Positions 46,601 through 56,821 of a DNA stretch of 64,000 bases are shown here, piece after piece (within the stretch, counting starts at the first letter, position 1; every line of letters starts with the position of its first letter). Location: positions 1,793,572-1,857,571 of the forward strand of contig OX388325.1 of the NCBI GenBank assembly GCA_947579605.1, read 5' to 3'. The notes under the pieces were generated by a model. It searched no databases and was not told where the DNA came from. It saw nothing but the letters and a program-made list of their open reading frames with translations. The DNA is from Athripsodes cinereus. Taxonomy: Eukaryota; Arthropoda; Insecta; Trichoptera; Leptoceridae. A program made the position numbers and the translations under genes.

Positions 46601-47092
46601 TTGTTAGCAATCAATGATTTTAAAATATGTAGAAATATCAAATGTGAAATTTCAATTCATATTCAATTAATAAGTTCTTCAGACGCCTCGCAGAAAGCTT
46701 ATGGCTGTTCCATATATTTGAGATCTTATGATAGATTTGGAAGATATGAATTTAATTTAATATGTGCCAAATTTAAGGTAGCACTTATTAAACAATTGTC
46801 ATCAACTAGTATAGAATTATGTGATGCATTGTTGTTAACAAGATTGATTATAGGAACATTTTCAAGAATGCAAGATACAATCACAACATTATGGACACAT
46901 TACAAGATACATACAACTTTAGTTGTCACTCAAAGGGAAGATTGGGAGACATTTATTTGGTATTCATCATTTACTGAGTTACAAAGAGTCGCAGCATATT
47001 TGATATGCTACTTACTCAACGCAAGCGGTAGAAAACCACGTTTTAAAGAAGAACAGAATGTAACTGACTTGCACACAATGTTCTTATCATGA
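43682..47092 (+). CDS. BEL/Pao gag-protease-reverse transcriptase polyprotein
   Basis: A single open frame of 1136 residues. In order: coiled-coil N-terminus; gag core (ALEVPNFCGDYKNW near 100; DUF1759-type); Cys/His knuckles CPLCNGEHRLHQC (about 299), CFNCLGTRHNSSKC (about 330) and CRMCRKRHH (about 351); aspartic protease LLDCGAQSNF (about 423); reverse transcriptase with VVFDGSAK (about 706), TADIEKMYTQV (about 750) and FYMDDLL (about 826); RNase H start SSDASQKAYG (about 999). The frame ends in the linker before integrase (SSFTELQRVAAYLICYLLN). Intact frame, so protein expression is plausible, but integration in cis is not. Confidence 0.92.
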   Translation: MPNERVKMLVSKRGALKGQLTRFQDYLNSKSIDMCELEVRISRIEAILDKFETIQQEMEEYSEIEAEYREQFEVLFYETVGKARSIMKQIPTVISEVKLRALEVPNFCGDYKNWLHFRDTFSSLVDSNPSLNNLQKFHYLLSSLKGEALQLISSLEVSGDNYSVAWEILNSRYHNVRIISDKHLHSLLNMTVLRDESHTELRKLVDEVQLHLRALQSMGLPTKQWDALVIHVITSKLPVSSKQHWETYSIAGKLPTLGELILCLNERARVLETCLTHQRKPSPRITLHAGSRNNVSSLCPLCNGEHRLHQCGQFHAQTMEQRYETTKRFRLCFNCLGTRHNSSKCSSKNTCRMCRKRHHTMLHTSNVTRQPQVGIQENVTTILHEQDATITTHMSQGGSQILLSTVIVGITHNGVSHKVRALLDCGAQSNFMTKSLCSRLGISQYDAAIPVAGIHNQVTKISKGADVEIQSLHSSYTRKLSCLVLPKITQPLPQQTFDKKYVKLPHGLRLADPDFHKSAPVDMLLGAQVFWEILQAERLQTEPSQPVIQQTLLGWIIAGQVLQDRQVKNSRQVLHCYVSLNQLHKDIERFWKIEEILSLPIQSQEEILCETHFVSTHQRSDTGRFVARLPFKPKHKELGDSLQVASRRMLSMERRFANDTNLKTQYVNFMKEYETLGHMSPCEPSDQHDICYLPHHAVFKGDKIRVVFDGSAKTSSGVSLNDTLMTGPLIQNDLFTLLVNFRKHSFVITADIEKMYTQVEIHSEDKRFQRIVWRDSDDKQLSHFQLNTVTYGLTPSSFMATRCLKQLSMEFKDKYPKPCEVIAEDFYMDDLLTGGENLQECSQLKQELTTILQSGGFHLTKWKSNVSGMSDDILSSKESLFVEDKDTSKILGLYWDSKEDCLPYRVEILHDNQATTKRMVLSDISKTFDPLGLLGPIVIRAKILMQELWQQGIAWDELLQESLLQQWKDYMADLLAINDFKICRNIKCEISIHIQLISSSDASQKAYGCSIYLRSYDRFGRYEFNLICAKFKVALIKQLSSTSIELCDALLLTRLIIGTFSRMQDTITTLWTHYKIHTTLVVTQREDWETFIWYSSFTELQRVAAYLICYLLNASGRKPRFKEEQNVTDLHTMFLS

Positions 47093-47505
47093 ATGCACAA
47101 GAGTTTGCAAACCTCAAGGAGTTATTGATTTGTACCTAATTATCAAGAATGTTTTTTAACCAATGTATTTATGTTTCAGGTACAAATATTACAATATGAT
47201 AAAATGATATGTGCGCAGGTATGTTGATTTGTTTTCATTGCAGGGGATAACATTTTTCACTTTCTAGGGAAGCATTTCGATTTATTTTCAATATTCATTT
47301 TGGGACAATCTAAACTTTAAGTTTACTGAGACAATGTAGCAAACTTTGCTGGATCAAGCAGTGAAATTCAAAGGCTTTCACTCATTTTCATTCAATTTAA
47401 ATTCATGTTATGTTTTCTGTATATTTGAAATACTCACTTAAAGGCACTGCATTATCGATTGCTAGATTTTGTTAGTATGTACACCATTCTATTGCAAGTT
47501 CAACC

Positions 47506-47952
47506 TTGCGTCAACTCCACACTCCACTCTCCTCTGACTCAAATTACCAAAACGCCTTAACTCCTACTCACTTCCTGATTGGAGAAAGCTTGTCTGCTCT
47601 TCCAGAACGTAGTGTTTTGGAAATTCCTAACAATAGGCTTAACCATTATCAAAAACTAATGATGATATTTCAATCTTTCTGGGTACGATGGAATGCCGAA
47701 TACTTTCACGAGCTGCAACGTCGGAGCAAATGGCATAAGAGAGCTGAGAGGCAGTTACAGCTGGGAGACTTGGTGCTGATTAAAGAAGAAAATCTTCCAC
47801 CTATGGTATGGAAACTTGGACGAGTAACGGAACTACATCCAGGGAGAGATGGGCTCGTCCGAGTAGTCTCCGTTAAGACTACAAGAGGTATCTTCAAACG
47901 CAGTGTCGTCAATTTGGCTGTATTACCGATTGAAGAAAATTCTATGCAATAA
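47506..47952 (+). pseudogene. BEL/Pao integrase C-terminal remnant (DUF5641-like)
   Basis: The 148-residue frame has LTPTHFLIGESL, then FWVRWNAEYFHELQRRSKWH, then LVLIKEENLPPMVWKLGRV and LHPGRDGLVRVV. This is the conserved C-terminal domain of BEL integrases. The zinc site and DDE core that should precede it are missing; 47093-47505 is AT-rich filler without matching sequence. Confidence 0.88.
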
Positions 47953-48447
47953 ATCGAGGAAAATTAATTTTACTTCAAGATGGTGAATCAGTTTACAGAA
48001 TTTCTAAGATGTCTCAATAAATGTTATACTTTGTTCACTTATCATGTTCATCAAAGGGATGAAAATCTCAAGAAATGTTTTACTTTATTTGCTTGTGTTT
48101 ATCAGAGGAACAATATTTCAAGAAGTGTTATATTTTATTTACTCATCATGTTTTTCAAATATTTAAAAATATTTAGATCATCTGTTTGTTTTACATAGGT
48201 TTTATGTTTCTTTCTTTCTTTCTTGGCTGACAAAATTTTCATTCATGTAGTACAAGGGGTTTAGTTATCAGAAAATGTTTTGTTTTTCATGTCATGTTTT
48301 TTCAATGTTATGTTACAGTCCACTATCTCAATTTTACGCATGACATTTACACAGGTACCAAGACATTTATAGTAGATAGTTAAATTTTCAAACTCATGTT
48401 ATAAAAACGTTTATTTATTTGTAAAAACGCGTTTTTAGGGGGCGGTA

Positions 48448-48881
48448 TGTTCAGTTTTCAAATCAGGGGTTTAAATTTCACGCCAATGCAAAATAGTTAG
48501 GATGTTTGCCGCCGTGTGGCGCTAACAACTTGATTCCACCAATTACAGCATTACCTTATATTTATAGTTCAGTGTGACAGGTTTGAGAATATAGCGACAT
48601 AAGTGGCGAAAATTGGCTAATTTGTAGAACAAAATAATATTATAAAATGGCGAAGTTTTGTCAGCTTATTAAGGTTTTCGTTTTTGTAGTGTGGGAAACA
48701 TTATCTTTGTTTGTTGCTAATATAAGCAGTTGTCTTTTACATTTCTTTCTCTTATACAATCGTATTTCAAATCAACTCTACTTGCAATCAACTATCCTGC
48801 ATTGTACATATTATAACCTGTGTGACAAATAAATAATTGAAGACTCTATATAGTTTTACTGGAAGCACCAAACCACCACCA
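48448..48881 (+). repeat. BEL 3' LTR, 434 bp
   Basis: It has TG...CA ends and is uninterrupted. It contains AATAAA-like signals (GACAAATAAATAATTGAAG) near its end. Confidence 0.92.
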
Positions 48882-49033
48882 GATGGACTAAGTCCGAAAG
48901 GCCTCTGCCAAAATAAAAAATTATACAAGTGAAAGTAACAGTGTTTAACTCTATCATTTTAATATTAATAATAGATTAAGACTATAGAGAGTCCCAGAAA
49001 CATGGTGTTTTGAAAAAATAAATGGAAAAAAAC

Positions 49034-49131
49034 CTTTGGTCCTTCAGGTCCTTCTATTCCTGGTGGCCCGGTTAGTCCAATGGTTCCTTTATCACCTTTA
49101 GCACCCATTTCTCCTCTTTCTCCTTCCGCAC
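49034..49131 (-). pseudogene. Duplicate of collagen exon 6
   Basis: This is a copy of 17149-17246, identical by eye. It is the last collagen exon of the second copy before the Penelope/BEL block and the N gap. Confidence 0.8.
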
Positions 49132-49454
49132 CTAAAAAGAAAATAGAAAAAGGGTAACCCTGGAAAAAAATTACAAAAATTTCTTCTTTCGAGATAATTT
49201 TGTAAATCTAGAATTATTGTATTTTTATTAAAACTAGAACCCATACGCTTGGGTGATCTTCCACATTCATACTTGTACATTTCTCAAGTCAAATTCTAAC
49301 AATTACGTGACAAACGTCACAGCGTTGCCGAAAACACTTGAAATTGTCTACATTGTCGTTTGCCCATTTGGCTAGACGGGAGTCAGAGAAAAATTGGCCG
49401 GATATTGTTCATTAACCATTTTTGAAACAGAGAAAATTTATTAAAAAAAACCAC

Positions 49455-49545
49455 CTCTTAGACCTCGATCTCCCTTGTCACCCATGGGTCCTCTTGACCC
49501 ATCGTCTCCTTTCGGTCCACGACTTCCAGGGAATCCAACAGTGCC
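49455..49545 (-). pseudogene. Duplicate of collagen exon 5
   Basis: This is a copy of 17573-17663, identical by eye, with 10 triplets plus the split G and intact splice signals. Confidence 0.8.
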
Positions 49546-49784
49546 CTAATAAACAAACGAATGTAGAAAAATTATTAGAGTGTATATTTCTGTCACGAAA
49601 GATGGTCGGGTAACTTGGTGTGCGAATCATGTGTTAATGTTTTTACGAGATATGATATGGTAAAAGACTAAAAATTATCTTGAATAATTATGTATTATGT
49701 CATTTTTTTGTGCAGTTGATATCATTGCAAATGAAAGAGAGTAGCAATGCTTCGATGATTGGACTCTAAACTTATATTTTTCAT

Positions 49785-49901
49785 CTGTTGTCCAGTTTGT
49801 CCTTGTTCTCCTTTAGCTCCCGCAGGACCGGTAGCTCCTGGGTTTCCTGGGGGTCCGTCTGTTCCTGGGATACCTGGTATTCCTGGTTTTCCTTGGGGAC
49901 C
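49785..49901 (-). pseudogene. Duplicate of collagen exon 4, donor lost
   Basis: This is a copy of 17903-18019 with all 13 triplets open. The 5' splice site is changed from CAG|gtgaaa to CAG|atgaaa by one substitution at 49784. Loss of the invariant GT predicts exon skipping or intron retention. Exon 3' copy and this one are separated by a 5.6-kb LINE plus a further insertion block. Confidence 0.87.
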
Positions 49902-50039
49902 CTAGAAATTGTTTTGTAATCAGTGAACTACTGAAAATGGAAAGTGTAAAAAACGACAAACCTATACTTTTTTTTTCCAACATTTAGTTTGTTCCACTCC
50001 ATAACTATTAATGTTAAATAAAAATATGATTAAAATAAG

Positions 50040-50175
50040 TTTTCGAGTGGACTGTAAAATGCAGGTGTTTGCCACCCATATCGAATATCTTAATTTTTTG
50101 TTGGCACGGAGAGAACAGCTTGCATGTTTATATAACATGCAGCTGATCTGCAGCAGCTGATGCCGCGATGGTATA
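50040..50175 (-). repeat. Dispersed short repeat family (duplicate of 18160-18303)
   Basis: This is the copy-2 counterpart of 18160-18303, more diverged than surrounding sequence (CAGCAGCTGATGCCGCGATG replaces the copy-1 wording). Confidence 0.7.
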
Positions 50176-51029
50176 GATAGATAGAAAAATATGATTTAGT
50201 GTTTTACTAGTAACTTTATTATAGTGTCCAAGGTTTCGACACGCGATGTCGTCTTCAAACTAAATTTAGTTAAGTACCTGAAATGAAATGAAATGAAATG
50301 AAATGAAATGAAATGAAATGAAATTCTTTTATTTCCCCTCTTACAATAGGTACATTTGACAATTTTCACAATATATTTTAAATTATTATGGACAACACAT
50401 ACCACTCTTTCTTCTTATCAAACTCATCATGGGCTCCCTATAGGGATCTCAGATGAGCGAGCCAGGGGCAGCTCTCATAGGGACCAAAAAATGGATAAAT
50501 TAGGTATGTTGGTCTTTGTATAAAATAGGGTCACATATCAGGCCACCCCCGGCCCGCCTGATCGTGTACGTCGCTAATTGATTCACGCAAGACAGGGAAA
50601 TTACACCGTCCCACTAGATTGCTCTGTTCTGGGACGGTGATAACAGTATTCTTTCTCAAAAAAATAAAACAAACACACACTACAACTACAATAGGCGGTC
50701 CAAAATTGAAAAAAAGAAGATTTGTCCAAGGTATAAGAATGATGCAGGGAAAAAAAAAATAAAATAAAAAGAAAAACTATTCTAAACACATACACACCCT
50801 TCCACACACACACACACACACACCCTCACAACACGAACTCACACATGTACACACATACACGACCCACCAACTCACATACACACACACACGATACAAATAC
50901 ACACACATGCGCCCATAGTCAGTTAGCTGCCCGTTATATTCCCTCCCTAGAACACACAAACATAATCCACCACACCGCAAACCACACCCCCCCCTCCCCA
51001 TCCGAACAAACGAAAGATCAGAGAATATT

Positions 51030-53723
51030 TCATCTGTCTACATTTAGGAGAACAAAAGCACACCGCTCCCTTCCTCTAGCATTGAGCCACTCCACTATAA
51101 GCCTCTTAAAATTTCGATCATTGGGCAACAGTTCACTCTCTATGTCCGGGATCACCCTGTTATATAGTCTCGGAGCAAGAAAGCAATACTGTCTCTGTGC
51201 GAAAGTGGTTCGCAGTCTTGGGGGCTCCAATTTATTTCTGTTTCTTACACCATATGTAAAAATGTAGCTCGGCTGAAACGCTTCAGCATTTCTATGGACA
51301 CCTTTTAGAATTGTTTTCATGTAGAGCTGTCTAATGTCCATCAGCCTTGCCTCATTAAAGAGTTGCTCCGTTGGGTATCTAAATGGCCTTTTGTACATCA
51401 CCTTTATCACTGTTCGTTGGGCTCTTTCCAGTGGGGCCAATATTGTTGAAGCCGCGCCACCCCATGCAATTATTCCGTACTCAAGGACACTCTGCACCAA
51501 TGCAAAATACACGCTTCTAAGCACATCCTGATGTAGCAAATCTCTCAAAACTCTAAACACATATGTTAGTTTTCTGCATTTTTTTGTGAGACTTTCCACA
51601 TGCTGCTGCCATCGTAGATGACTGTCCACCATAACTCCCAAATATTTGAAAGTTGACACTCTTTCCAGAGGGGAACAGCCACATGTTTGGTGTTCGCCTC
51701 CGCATTCGTGTATGGTTATCTTAAAGTTTTCATCTGGTTGACCTCTTTCATTTATGCTAAACGTGGTATACTTTGTTTTGGTAATATTAAGTGTCAGCAG
51801 ATTGTAGTCCATCCATTTTTTTATCTTTTGGATACCTCTGTTCGCCATCTCAAATGTGTCACTCCAAGTGTTTGAGCTATACACAAGTACAGTGTCGTCA
51901 GCAAAAGCAGCTATGTTTTCGATTTCGTCAGATGCTAATAGTTCATTGACGTAAACAAGAAAAAGTACCGGCCCCAGTATACTCCCCTGCGGGACACCAA
52001 AGCCAGGACTCTCCTCCACACCAACCGTTCTATCTATTCGTACACTCTGTGTTCTGCTCGTTAGGTAATTTTCAAACCACTTGTATTCTTTTCCTTTGAT
52101 GCCGAGGTTTTCCAGTCTTTGTAATAGTATTTTGTGTGAAACTGTGTCAAAAGCTTTTGTCAGGTCAATATAGATAGCAAGGCATTTTCTTCCTCTATCC
52201 GTTTCTCTTACAATATAATCTGTTATTTTGATAATGGCATCTGATGTACTTTTTCCAGTTCTGAATCCGAACTGGTTCCCTGACAGAAGGTCATTGCATT
52301 CGAGATGAGCGATCAGCTGGCTATTTATTGTTTTTTCATATATCTTAGATATTGCATTCAGCAGGGCTATTGGTCTATAGTTTTTAGTTTCCCTTCTATC
52401 CCCATCCTTAAATATAGGAACAATATGTGCCATTTTGAGATGTTTTGGAAAAGATCCCCGATTCATACTTATATTGATTGTATGGGTGAGGGGTTTAGCC
52501 ACATACTCACAGGCCTTCTTTAAAAGTCCAGCATTTAGTCCGTCTGGGCCGGGAGCACTGTCTCCACGCAAGGAATTTATAATTTTTTTGGTGTCTTCAG
52601 TGGTCAGTTCACGAAAAGAGAAAGATCCATAAAAAGTTCTTGAACTCCTAACCCTCTCCAAGAGTTCCTCCTCACTCTCGTTTAGGTGATTAATCAATTT
52701 GCATGCCAAGTCATTTCCGATATTAGTAAAGTATTTATTAAAGACATTTGCAATTTCATTGGGGCATCTAACTATCGTGTTTTGTTCATTTTTAATTTCT
52801 GTTATTTGCTTTGATGTTTTTGATTTATTGATATTTTCCCTCACTATATTCCAGATCGTTTTGGATTTGTTACTGCTTTCATCTATCTTCTTCTTGTAGT
52901 GGTTTATTTTGCAGGTTTTTATAAGGTTATTGCAAATATTTCTGTATCTTTTATAGTACCTTTTCAAGGAAAGATTATTAGGAAAGCGTTTTGTTTGGGA
53001 ATGTAGTTTGTTCCTTTTGTGTATCGCTTTCACCAAACCTGCCGAAATCCAAGGTTTGATCCTTCTCAATCTGTGGACAGTTGTTTTAGTTGTGGTATGG
53101 CGTTCTACATGATTTTTCAAGATTGAGACAAACCTCTCCAGAGATACTTCGGCATCCATCGAGTCATACACAGCCCTCCAGGACTCGTCCCTCAGTGAGA
53201 TCAAGAGTGATTCCGTGTCTAGTTTGCTAACCTCTTGAGCGACCCCATCATCTTTTTGTTTTTTGGTTAATATTTCTAAGCATGTCGTATAGTGATCAGT
53301 CATACATGTATGTAAGATAGCAGACCTCAGCTCCCCTCCCGATCGAACAAATATATGGTCCAGACAGGAGGAAGTGATGTCGGACTCTCTCGTAGCATCA
53401 TTTATAGCTGAGACAAAGCCAAGGCCACACATCAGGTCTAAATACATATTAACCATGTTATTTGCTGAGTCCATTATATTTATGTTCATATCCCCTGCCA
53501 GAAGAATATGCGGGCATGAGGCAAGTCGTCCCAAGGTGAGCTGCAAAGAATCCAACAATGGTGAGACATCACTGATAGAAGGTGATCTATATATGGCTAT
53601 AATTGCTAAGTCAATCCTCTCGCACTTCACGAGGAGACCAGTGGCACCTTGAATTTCACACACTTCTCTTTTCGGTCCAAGTTTATTATTCACATACACA
53701 ACTACTCCATCGGCTCTGTTCAT
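51030..53723 (-). CDS. LINE ORF2: endonuclease and reverse transcriptase
   Basis: 897 open residues. The endonuclease part has GDMNINI (about 78), SCLDHIFV (about 124) and TDHY (about 141); the polymerase has NYRPIALLNAISKIYE, IDLTKAFDTVSH, GVPQGSILGP and FADDTVLV (about 608); then the thumb and C-terminus. Codons for the start of the endonuclease (TECWLKENP) continue in the same frame above 53723, and the preceding LLNTNIRSIGKHF segment is offset by one base near 53818, so the full ORF2 has a single frameshift. ORF2 begins near 54000. Confidence 0.9.
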   Translation of the reverse strand: MNRADGVVVYVNNKLGPKREVCEIQGATGLLVKCERIDLAIIAIYRSPSISDVSPLLDSLQLTLGRLASCPHILLAGDMNINIMDSANNMVNMYLDLMCGLGFVSAINDATRESDITSSCLDHIFVRSGGELRSAILHTCMTDHYTTCLEILTKKQKDDGVAQEVSKLDTESLLISLRDESWRAVYDSMDAEVSLERFVSILKNHVERHTTTKTTVHRLRRIKPWISAGLVKAIHKRNKLHSQTKRFPNNLSLKRYYKRYRNICNNLIKTCKINHYKKKIDESSNKSKTIWNIVRENINKSKTSKQITEIKNEQNTIVRCPNEIANVFNKYFTNIGNDLACKLINHLNESEEELLERVRSSRTFYGSFSFRELTTEDTKKIINSLRGDSAPGPDGLNAGLLKKACEYVAKPLTHTINISMNRGSFPKHLKMAHIVPIFKDGDRRETKNYRPIALLNAISKIYEKTINSQLIAHLECNDLLSGNQFGFRTGKSTSDAIIKITDYIVRETDRGRKCLAIYIDLTKAFDTVSHKILLQRLENLGIKGKEYKWFENYLTSRTQSVRIDRTVGVEESPGFGVPQGSILGPVLFLVYVNELLASDEIENIAAFADDTVLVYSSNTWSDTFEMANRGIQKIKKWMDYNLLTLNITKTKYTTFSINERGQPDENFKITIHECGGEHQTCGCSPLERVSTFKYLGVMVDSHLRWQQHVESLTKKCRKLTYVFRVLRDLLHQDVLRSVYFALVQSVLEYGIIAWGGAASTILAPLERAQRTVIKVMYKRPFRYPTEQLFNEARLMDIRQLYMKTILKGVHRNAEAFQPSYIFTYGVRNRNKLEPPRLRTTFAQRQYCFLAPRLYNRVIPDIESELLPNDRNFKRLIVEWLNARGRERCAFVLLNVDR

Positions 53724-54503
53724 ACATTCATCTGTTTGATAGCATGCATAGTCTTGAAGAGTTGGAACAATGGGATTTTCTTTTAGCCAACATTCAGTTA
53801 AGATTACAATATCAGGTTTTATTTTTTACAAGAAAGTCATTAAAATGTTTTCCTATGCTGCGTATGTTTGTATTCAATAGCTTAATAGAATCCCGTGCAG
53901 TAAAAGCAGTATGGAGTGCATCCGGTGAGTCCACAAATCGAGTCTCAACCAATTGCAAGTTGTCTATATTCTCATAAGCTGAATCCGTTGTACTTTGAGA
54001 AAAATCGCAGAATTTTTATTGTAATTATATTCTCATAGCAGTTATAAGGGCAGGGCCGGGTTTCCAGACAACTTTCGCGTTCAAACCATAATATAGAGTC
54101 GAGCGATTCAGTATTCGTGAATCTCTGATAATGCAGAGGGACAGGCAGACAGGAGTTAGAGTTGGCAGCAATGCGTAGCTCATATCCGCAACGAATGAAC
54201 AAGCAAACATGTATCAACGCTAAGCTATGGGAGTTCAATTTCAGACAATTCACATACACAAGTACACAACACACACATACATGCAACATATTAGGGACAT
54301 ACAATACATTCATCCAACAGCATTCATACAACATATTAGGTACATTCAACATATAATATATGAATAAAAACATAACAAGATTATGGGACCTAGGAGAATT
54401 AAAATGCATAGGGAAGACAAGGAAATTTAATATTATGCCAGGGAAGATCCGTTCTGGGAATTTACGAGTTAGTGACTTACACTTGTAGCAAGAAACCCAT
54501 GAG

Positions 54504-55622
54504 TCATATAATACGCTCAAGATATTGAAAGGAGCGAATCAGTATGGGAGAGATCCCCTCATCCTTTCTGACATATATTCGGCAATCTTTAATCCAGACA
54601 AACCTGTAGCTTTTTGCCTTTGCTCGCTCTTTGGTCTCCCTCAACAGTTTTTTATTATCGCTGGTTAGGTGGTGGTTTATGTATATCCTTCTTTCGCCAC
54701 TTGTCAGTCCCAAGTTGCGTCCAGTCAAATCACGCTTCCTACGTGCAGCAGCAATAAATGAGTTCTTAATAGAGCGATCCCTAAATCTAATCAATATTTT
54801 TGAATCCTGTTTGTCTCCATGATTTCTTTGCCAGGATGCCACTCTTCTGACAAAAAGGATGTCATTTGTTCTTAAGGTGATATTTAGTTCCTGCGATATT
54901 TTCTCAATGAGCGCGAGTAAGTTCTCATTAGTGGATTCAGGAATTCCTGAAACCTCAATGTTGTCAATTCGATCATACTGTTCACGTTCACCAAGAGTCT
55001 GCTTCATCAAGGTGATCTCCTTCCTCAATCCGAGAACCTCGCTCTCTAATAAGTTGAGTCGTTTCATCCTTTCATTTTCCTGATCCTCATGGTACTTCAT
55101 TCTTTCTCCCATCTCCGCCACCCTTTCCGCCATTTCTTCGTTCTGGGAGCTTACAAGGTTATAGAAGTTTTTTATCTCCTGCACATCACTGTACATCAGT
55201 CTGAACTCATCTCTCAAGGATGCTATTTCTTCCAATATCCTCTGAGATTCGGGCAAGTTACTTACGCTTACAGCCGCCCCTGTATGAACTGTACCTTGGG
55301 ACCTTGACGGGGATCTGGGAGAGGAGCCAGGGGTGCCCTCTCCCATGTGAGGGCCTTTTCGGGTATGTGATCTCAGGGTTCTTGGGTCCTCAGATTGACA
55401 GCCGCTGCACTGCCACTGGGCTCGTGACTGGCTTGTCATACCCTTTAGATTAATCAGTGGAGTTCCCATACAAGTACAATGGAAACCCTTTAAGCATCTA
55501 GAGCATTTCAACCTCTTTGTAGGACTTACCAAAAGACCACATTTACTGCATTTTTCCATATTTAGTGGTTTATTTTGATGATAGCAATCCCAAAAAAAAC
55601 GTGTGTGCAGACTGGGCACCAA
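54504..55622 (-). CDS. LINE ORF1 protein with PHD-like zinc finger
   Basis: 372 residues. A Cys/His cluster CSKCGLLVSPTKRLKCSRC, then HCTC (about 25-51), resembles a PHD finger. A Ser/Pro-rich spacer and a coiled coil (about 125-215) follow. The C-terminal domain (IEVSGIPES ... ILIRFRDRSIKNSF ... YINHHLTSDNKKLL) resembles the FP25K-like domain common in insect LINE ORF1 proteins. It probably binds element RNA. The frame is intact. Confidence 0.85.
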   Translation of the reverse strand: MVPSLHTRFFWDCYHQNKPLNMEKCSKCGLLVSPTKRLKCSRCLKGFHCTCMGTPLINLKGMTSQSRAQWQCSGCQSEDPRTLRSHTRKGPHMGEGTPGSSPRSPSRSQGTVHTGAAVSVSNLPESQRILEEIASLRDEFRLMYSDVQEIKNFYNLVSSQNEEMAERVAEMGERMKYHEDQENERMKRLNLLESEVLGLRKEITLMKQTLGEREQYDRIDNIEVSGIPESTNENLLALIEKISQELNITLRTNDILFVRRVASWQRNHGDKQDSKILIRFRDRSIKNSFIAAARRKRDLTGRNLGLTSGERRIYINHHLTSDNKKLLRETKERAKAKSYRFVWIKDCRIYVRKDEGISPILIRSFQYLERII

Positions 55623-55973
55623 AAACCAGCAAGAAGTATAAGGGCAGAGATGGAGTACAATTCCTCTGCAGTTTCAAGGTTAGGAGGGTGGGGGGAATAT
55701 AAGTAAAATATAAGTTAAACAAAAAAATAAAATTAAACAAAAAATCAAATCAAAAAATAAAACACATCAAAAGAATGGTTTCATAAGTTTTAGCTCTTTA
55801 ATGACAATAACATTAATTATTTACTGTGTTAGTAATAATATATCAATATATTGCATCAAAATTTGGTTAATATCTATCTTTACTTGGTTATATCACATTA
55901 CTTAACTGATAACACATACAGACTGTCATATCTGTCATTAATATTTAAAAAAAATCAAAGCAATGCTCTATAC

Positions 55974-56434
55974 CAAGGGTGGCCAACGCATGCGGTCTTT
56001 TGGGTGTCTACGTGCGGCCCGCGAAGCATATGCACATCTTTTTTAATAATAGTCTCGGCCTTATGAACATGAGGTCCGCGGTTCGATCCCAGGCGCCGGC
56101 AAACTCCCCTTTCACGACACAAGCTTTTAGCTTACTGTGAAAGGTGTACAAGGTTGTATTTGGGTTTATAACAAAACCCAGATATATCTTTTAAAAAAAA
56201 AAAAAAAGTACCCGTTACCTTTTTCTAATTTTTGAAAGATGTATTTTGAGAAAATATTCTTAATGAAAACCGAGGAGTTTTGAAACATTTCAAATTCCTA
56301 CACCATTTTGAAAATTTGGCGACGGGGGGGTAGAATTATCAAATGTTCCATAAATGGAGTATATTGTTGTGCGGACCGGTAGGAAATCTAATTCTGAAAT
56401 TTGGCCCGGCTGCTGAAAAGGTTGGCCACCCATG
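55974..56434. mobile_element. hAT-like MITE with GGTGGCCAAC ends
   Basis: The ends are CAAGGGTGGCCAAC and GTTGGCCACCCATG, inverted with one mismatch. The interior carries GCGGCCCGCG and TTTGGCCCGGCTGCTG, typical of a hAT group. The flanks CTCTATAC / CTCCTGAC match at only 6 of 8 positions. A SINE lies inside. Copy 1 keeps only the left half (18449-18513). Confidence 0.6.
56042..56207 (+). mobile_element. tRNA-derived SINE, 5'-truncated
   Basis: It contains a perfect RNA polymerase III B box GGTTCGATCCC at 56080-56090, preceded by GTCTCGGCCTTATGAACATG, and ends in a 15-base poly(A) at 56193-56207. No complete A box is visible. It is present only in copy 2. Confidence 0.7.
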
Positions 56435-56821
56435 CTCCTGACCTAAAAATATTTGCAATGCGTAAACACTGCACGTCACGAGGAGGATTCAGACAACCAG
56501 GAGAGAAAAGAGATTACCGAAGCAGTAGGAGAGCATTAGTATTGAAAGAACTTCTACTCATCCGGATATCTCAGGAATCTTCGATTCAGATCTTGCAGGT
56601 CCTCCTTTTTCCCATAGAGGCGGCCCGAATGAAAGACCAAGAGAAGCCGCCCCCTGGGAAATCTGTGCAAGAACTAATTTAAGAAATGCCGAATGGGAGA
56701 AAAAAATAATAAACAACAAACACAACCAAAAAAAATTAAATACACATGCGTGGATGACAAGATTCCCAAAAAGTACTTAAAACCAAAGTTAAGAGTAAAC
56801 AAACTTAAATTAAGTATACTA

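Larger units (their letters stand above)
42334..48881 (+). mobile_element. BEL/Pao LTR retrotransposon, integrase core deleted
   Basis: The element is flanked by GATGG (42329-42333 and 48882-48886). Its right LTR is 434 bp; the left LTR carries a 550-bp gain (nested RTE fragment plus target duplication). Outside it I saw one LTR difference (A/T near 42478 versus 48593), so the insertion is young. A primer site TGGTCCTTCGAGCCGGATT at 43323 matches the complement of eukaryotic tRNA-Tyr (acceptor CCTTCGA). A G-rich polypurine tract (AGGGGGCGG) precedes the right LTR. Copy 1 at 16997-17001 is the empty site. Confidence 0.92.
41940..48970. mobile_element. Penelope-like element 2 with inverted arms (copy 2), split by BEL
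   Basis: The left arm (41940-42090) is the inverse of the right arm (42270-42333 plus 48882-48970). Between the arms the minus strand reads KRLKMNILEYIAI and then NSPL near 42235-42130, matching the end of a Penelope GIY-YIG domain (compare KLNILEVLEI of family 1). Inverted terminal arms are a known Penelope arrangement. The G-rich stretch 42086-42140 lies at the end of that frame. Confidence 0.65.
50280..55926 (-). mobile_element. Near-complete Jockey/CR1-group LINE, 5.6 kb
   Basis: The element has two ORFs on the minus strand, a 3' UTR with CA-rich stretches (50800-50910), and a 3' tail of nine GAAAT units (plus-strand spelling) at 50280-50324. Copy 1 at 18402/18403 is the empty site: GTACCT followed by ACATATCTG. 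No target duplication is visible; one base of the site appears lost. Confidence 0.9.

Noticed and set aside
50280..50324. Independent GAAAT microsatellite
   Set aside because: It is absent from copy 1 and lies exactly at the 3' end of the LINE, so it is that element's tail.
56050..56110. A tRNA gene
   Set aside because: It has a perfect B box but no complete A box, no foldable acceptor stem and a poly(A) tail, so it fits a truncated SINE.
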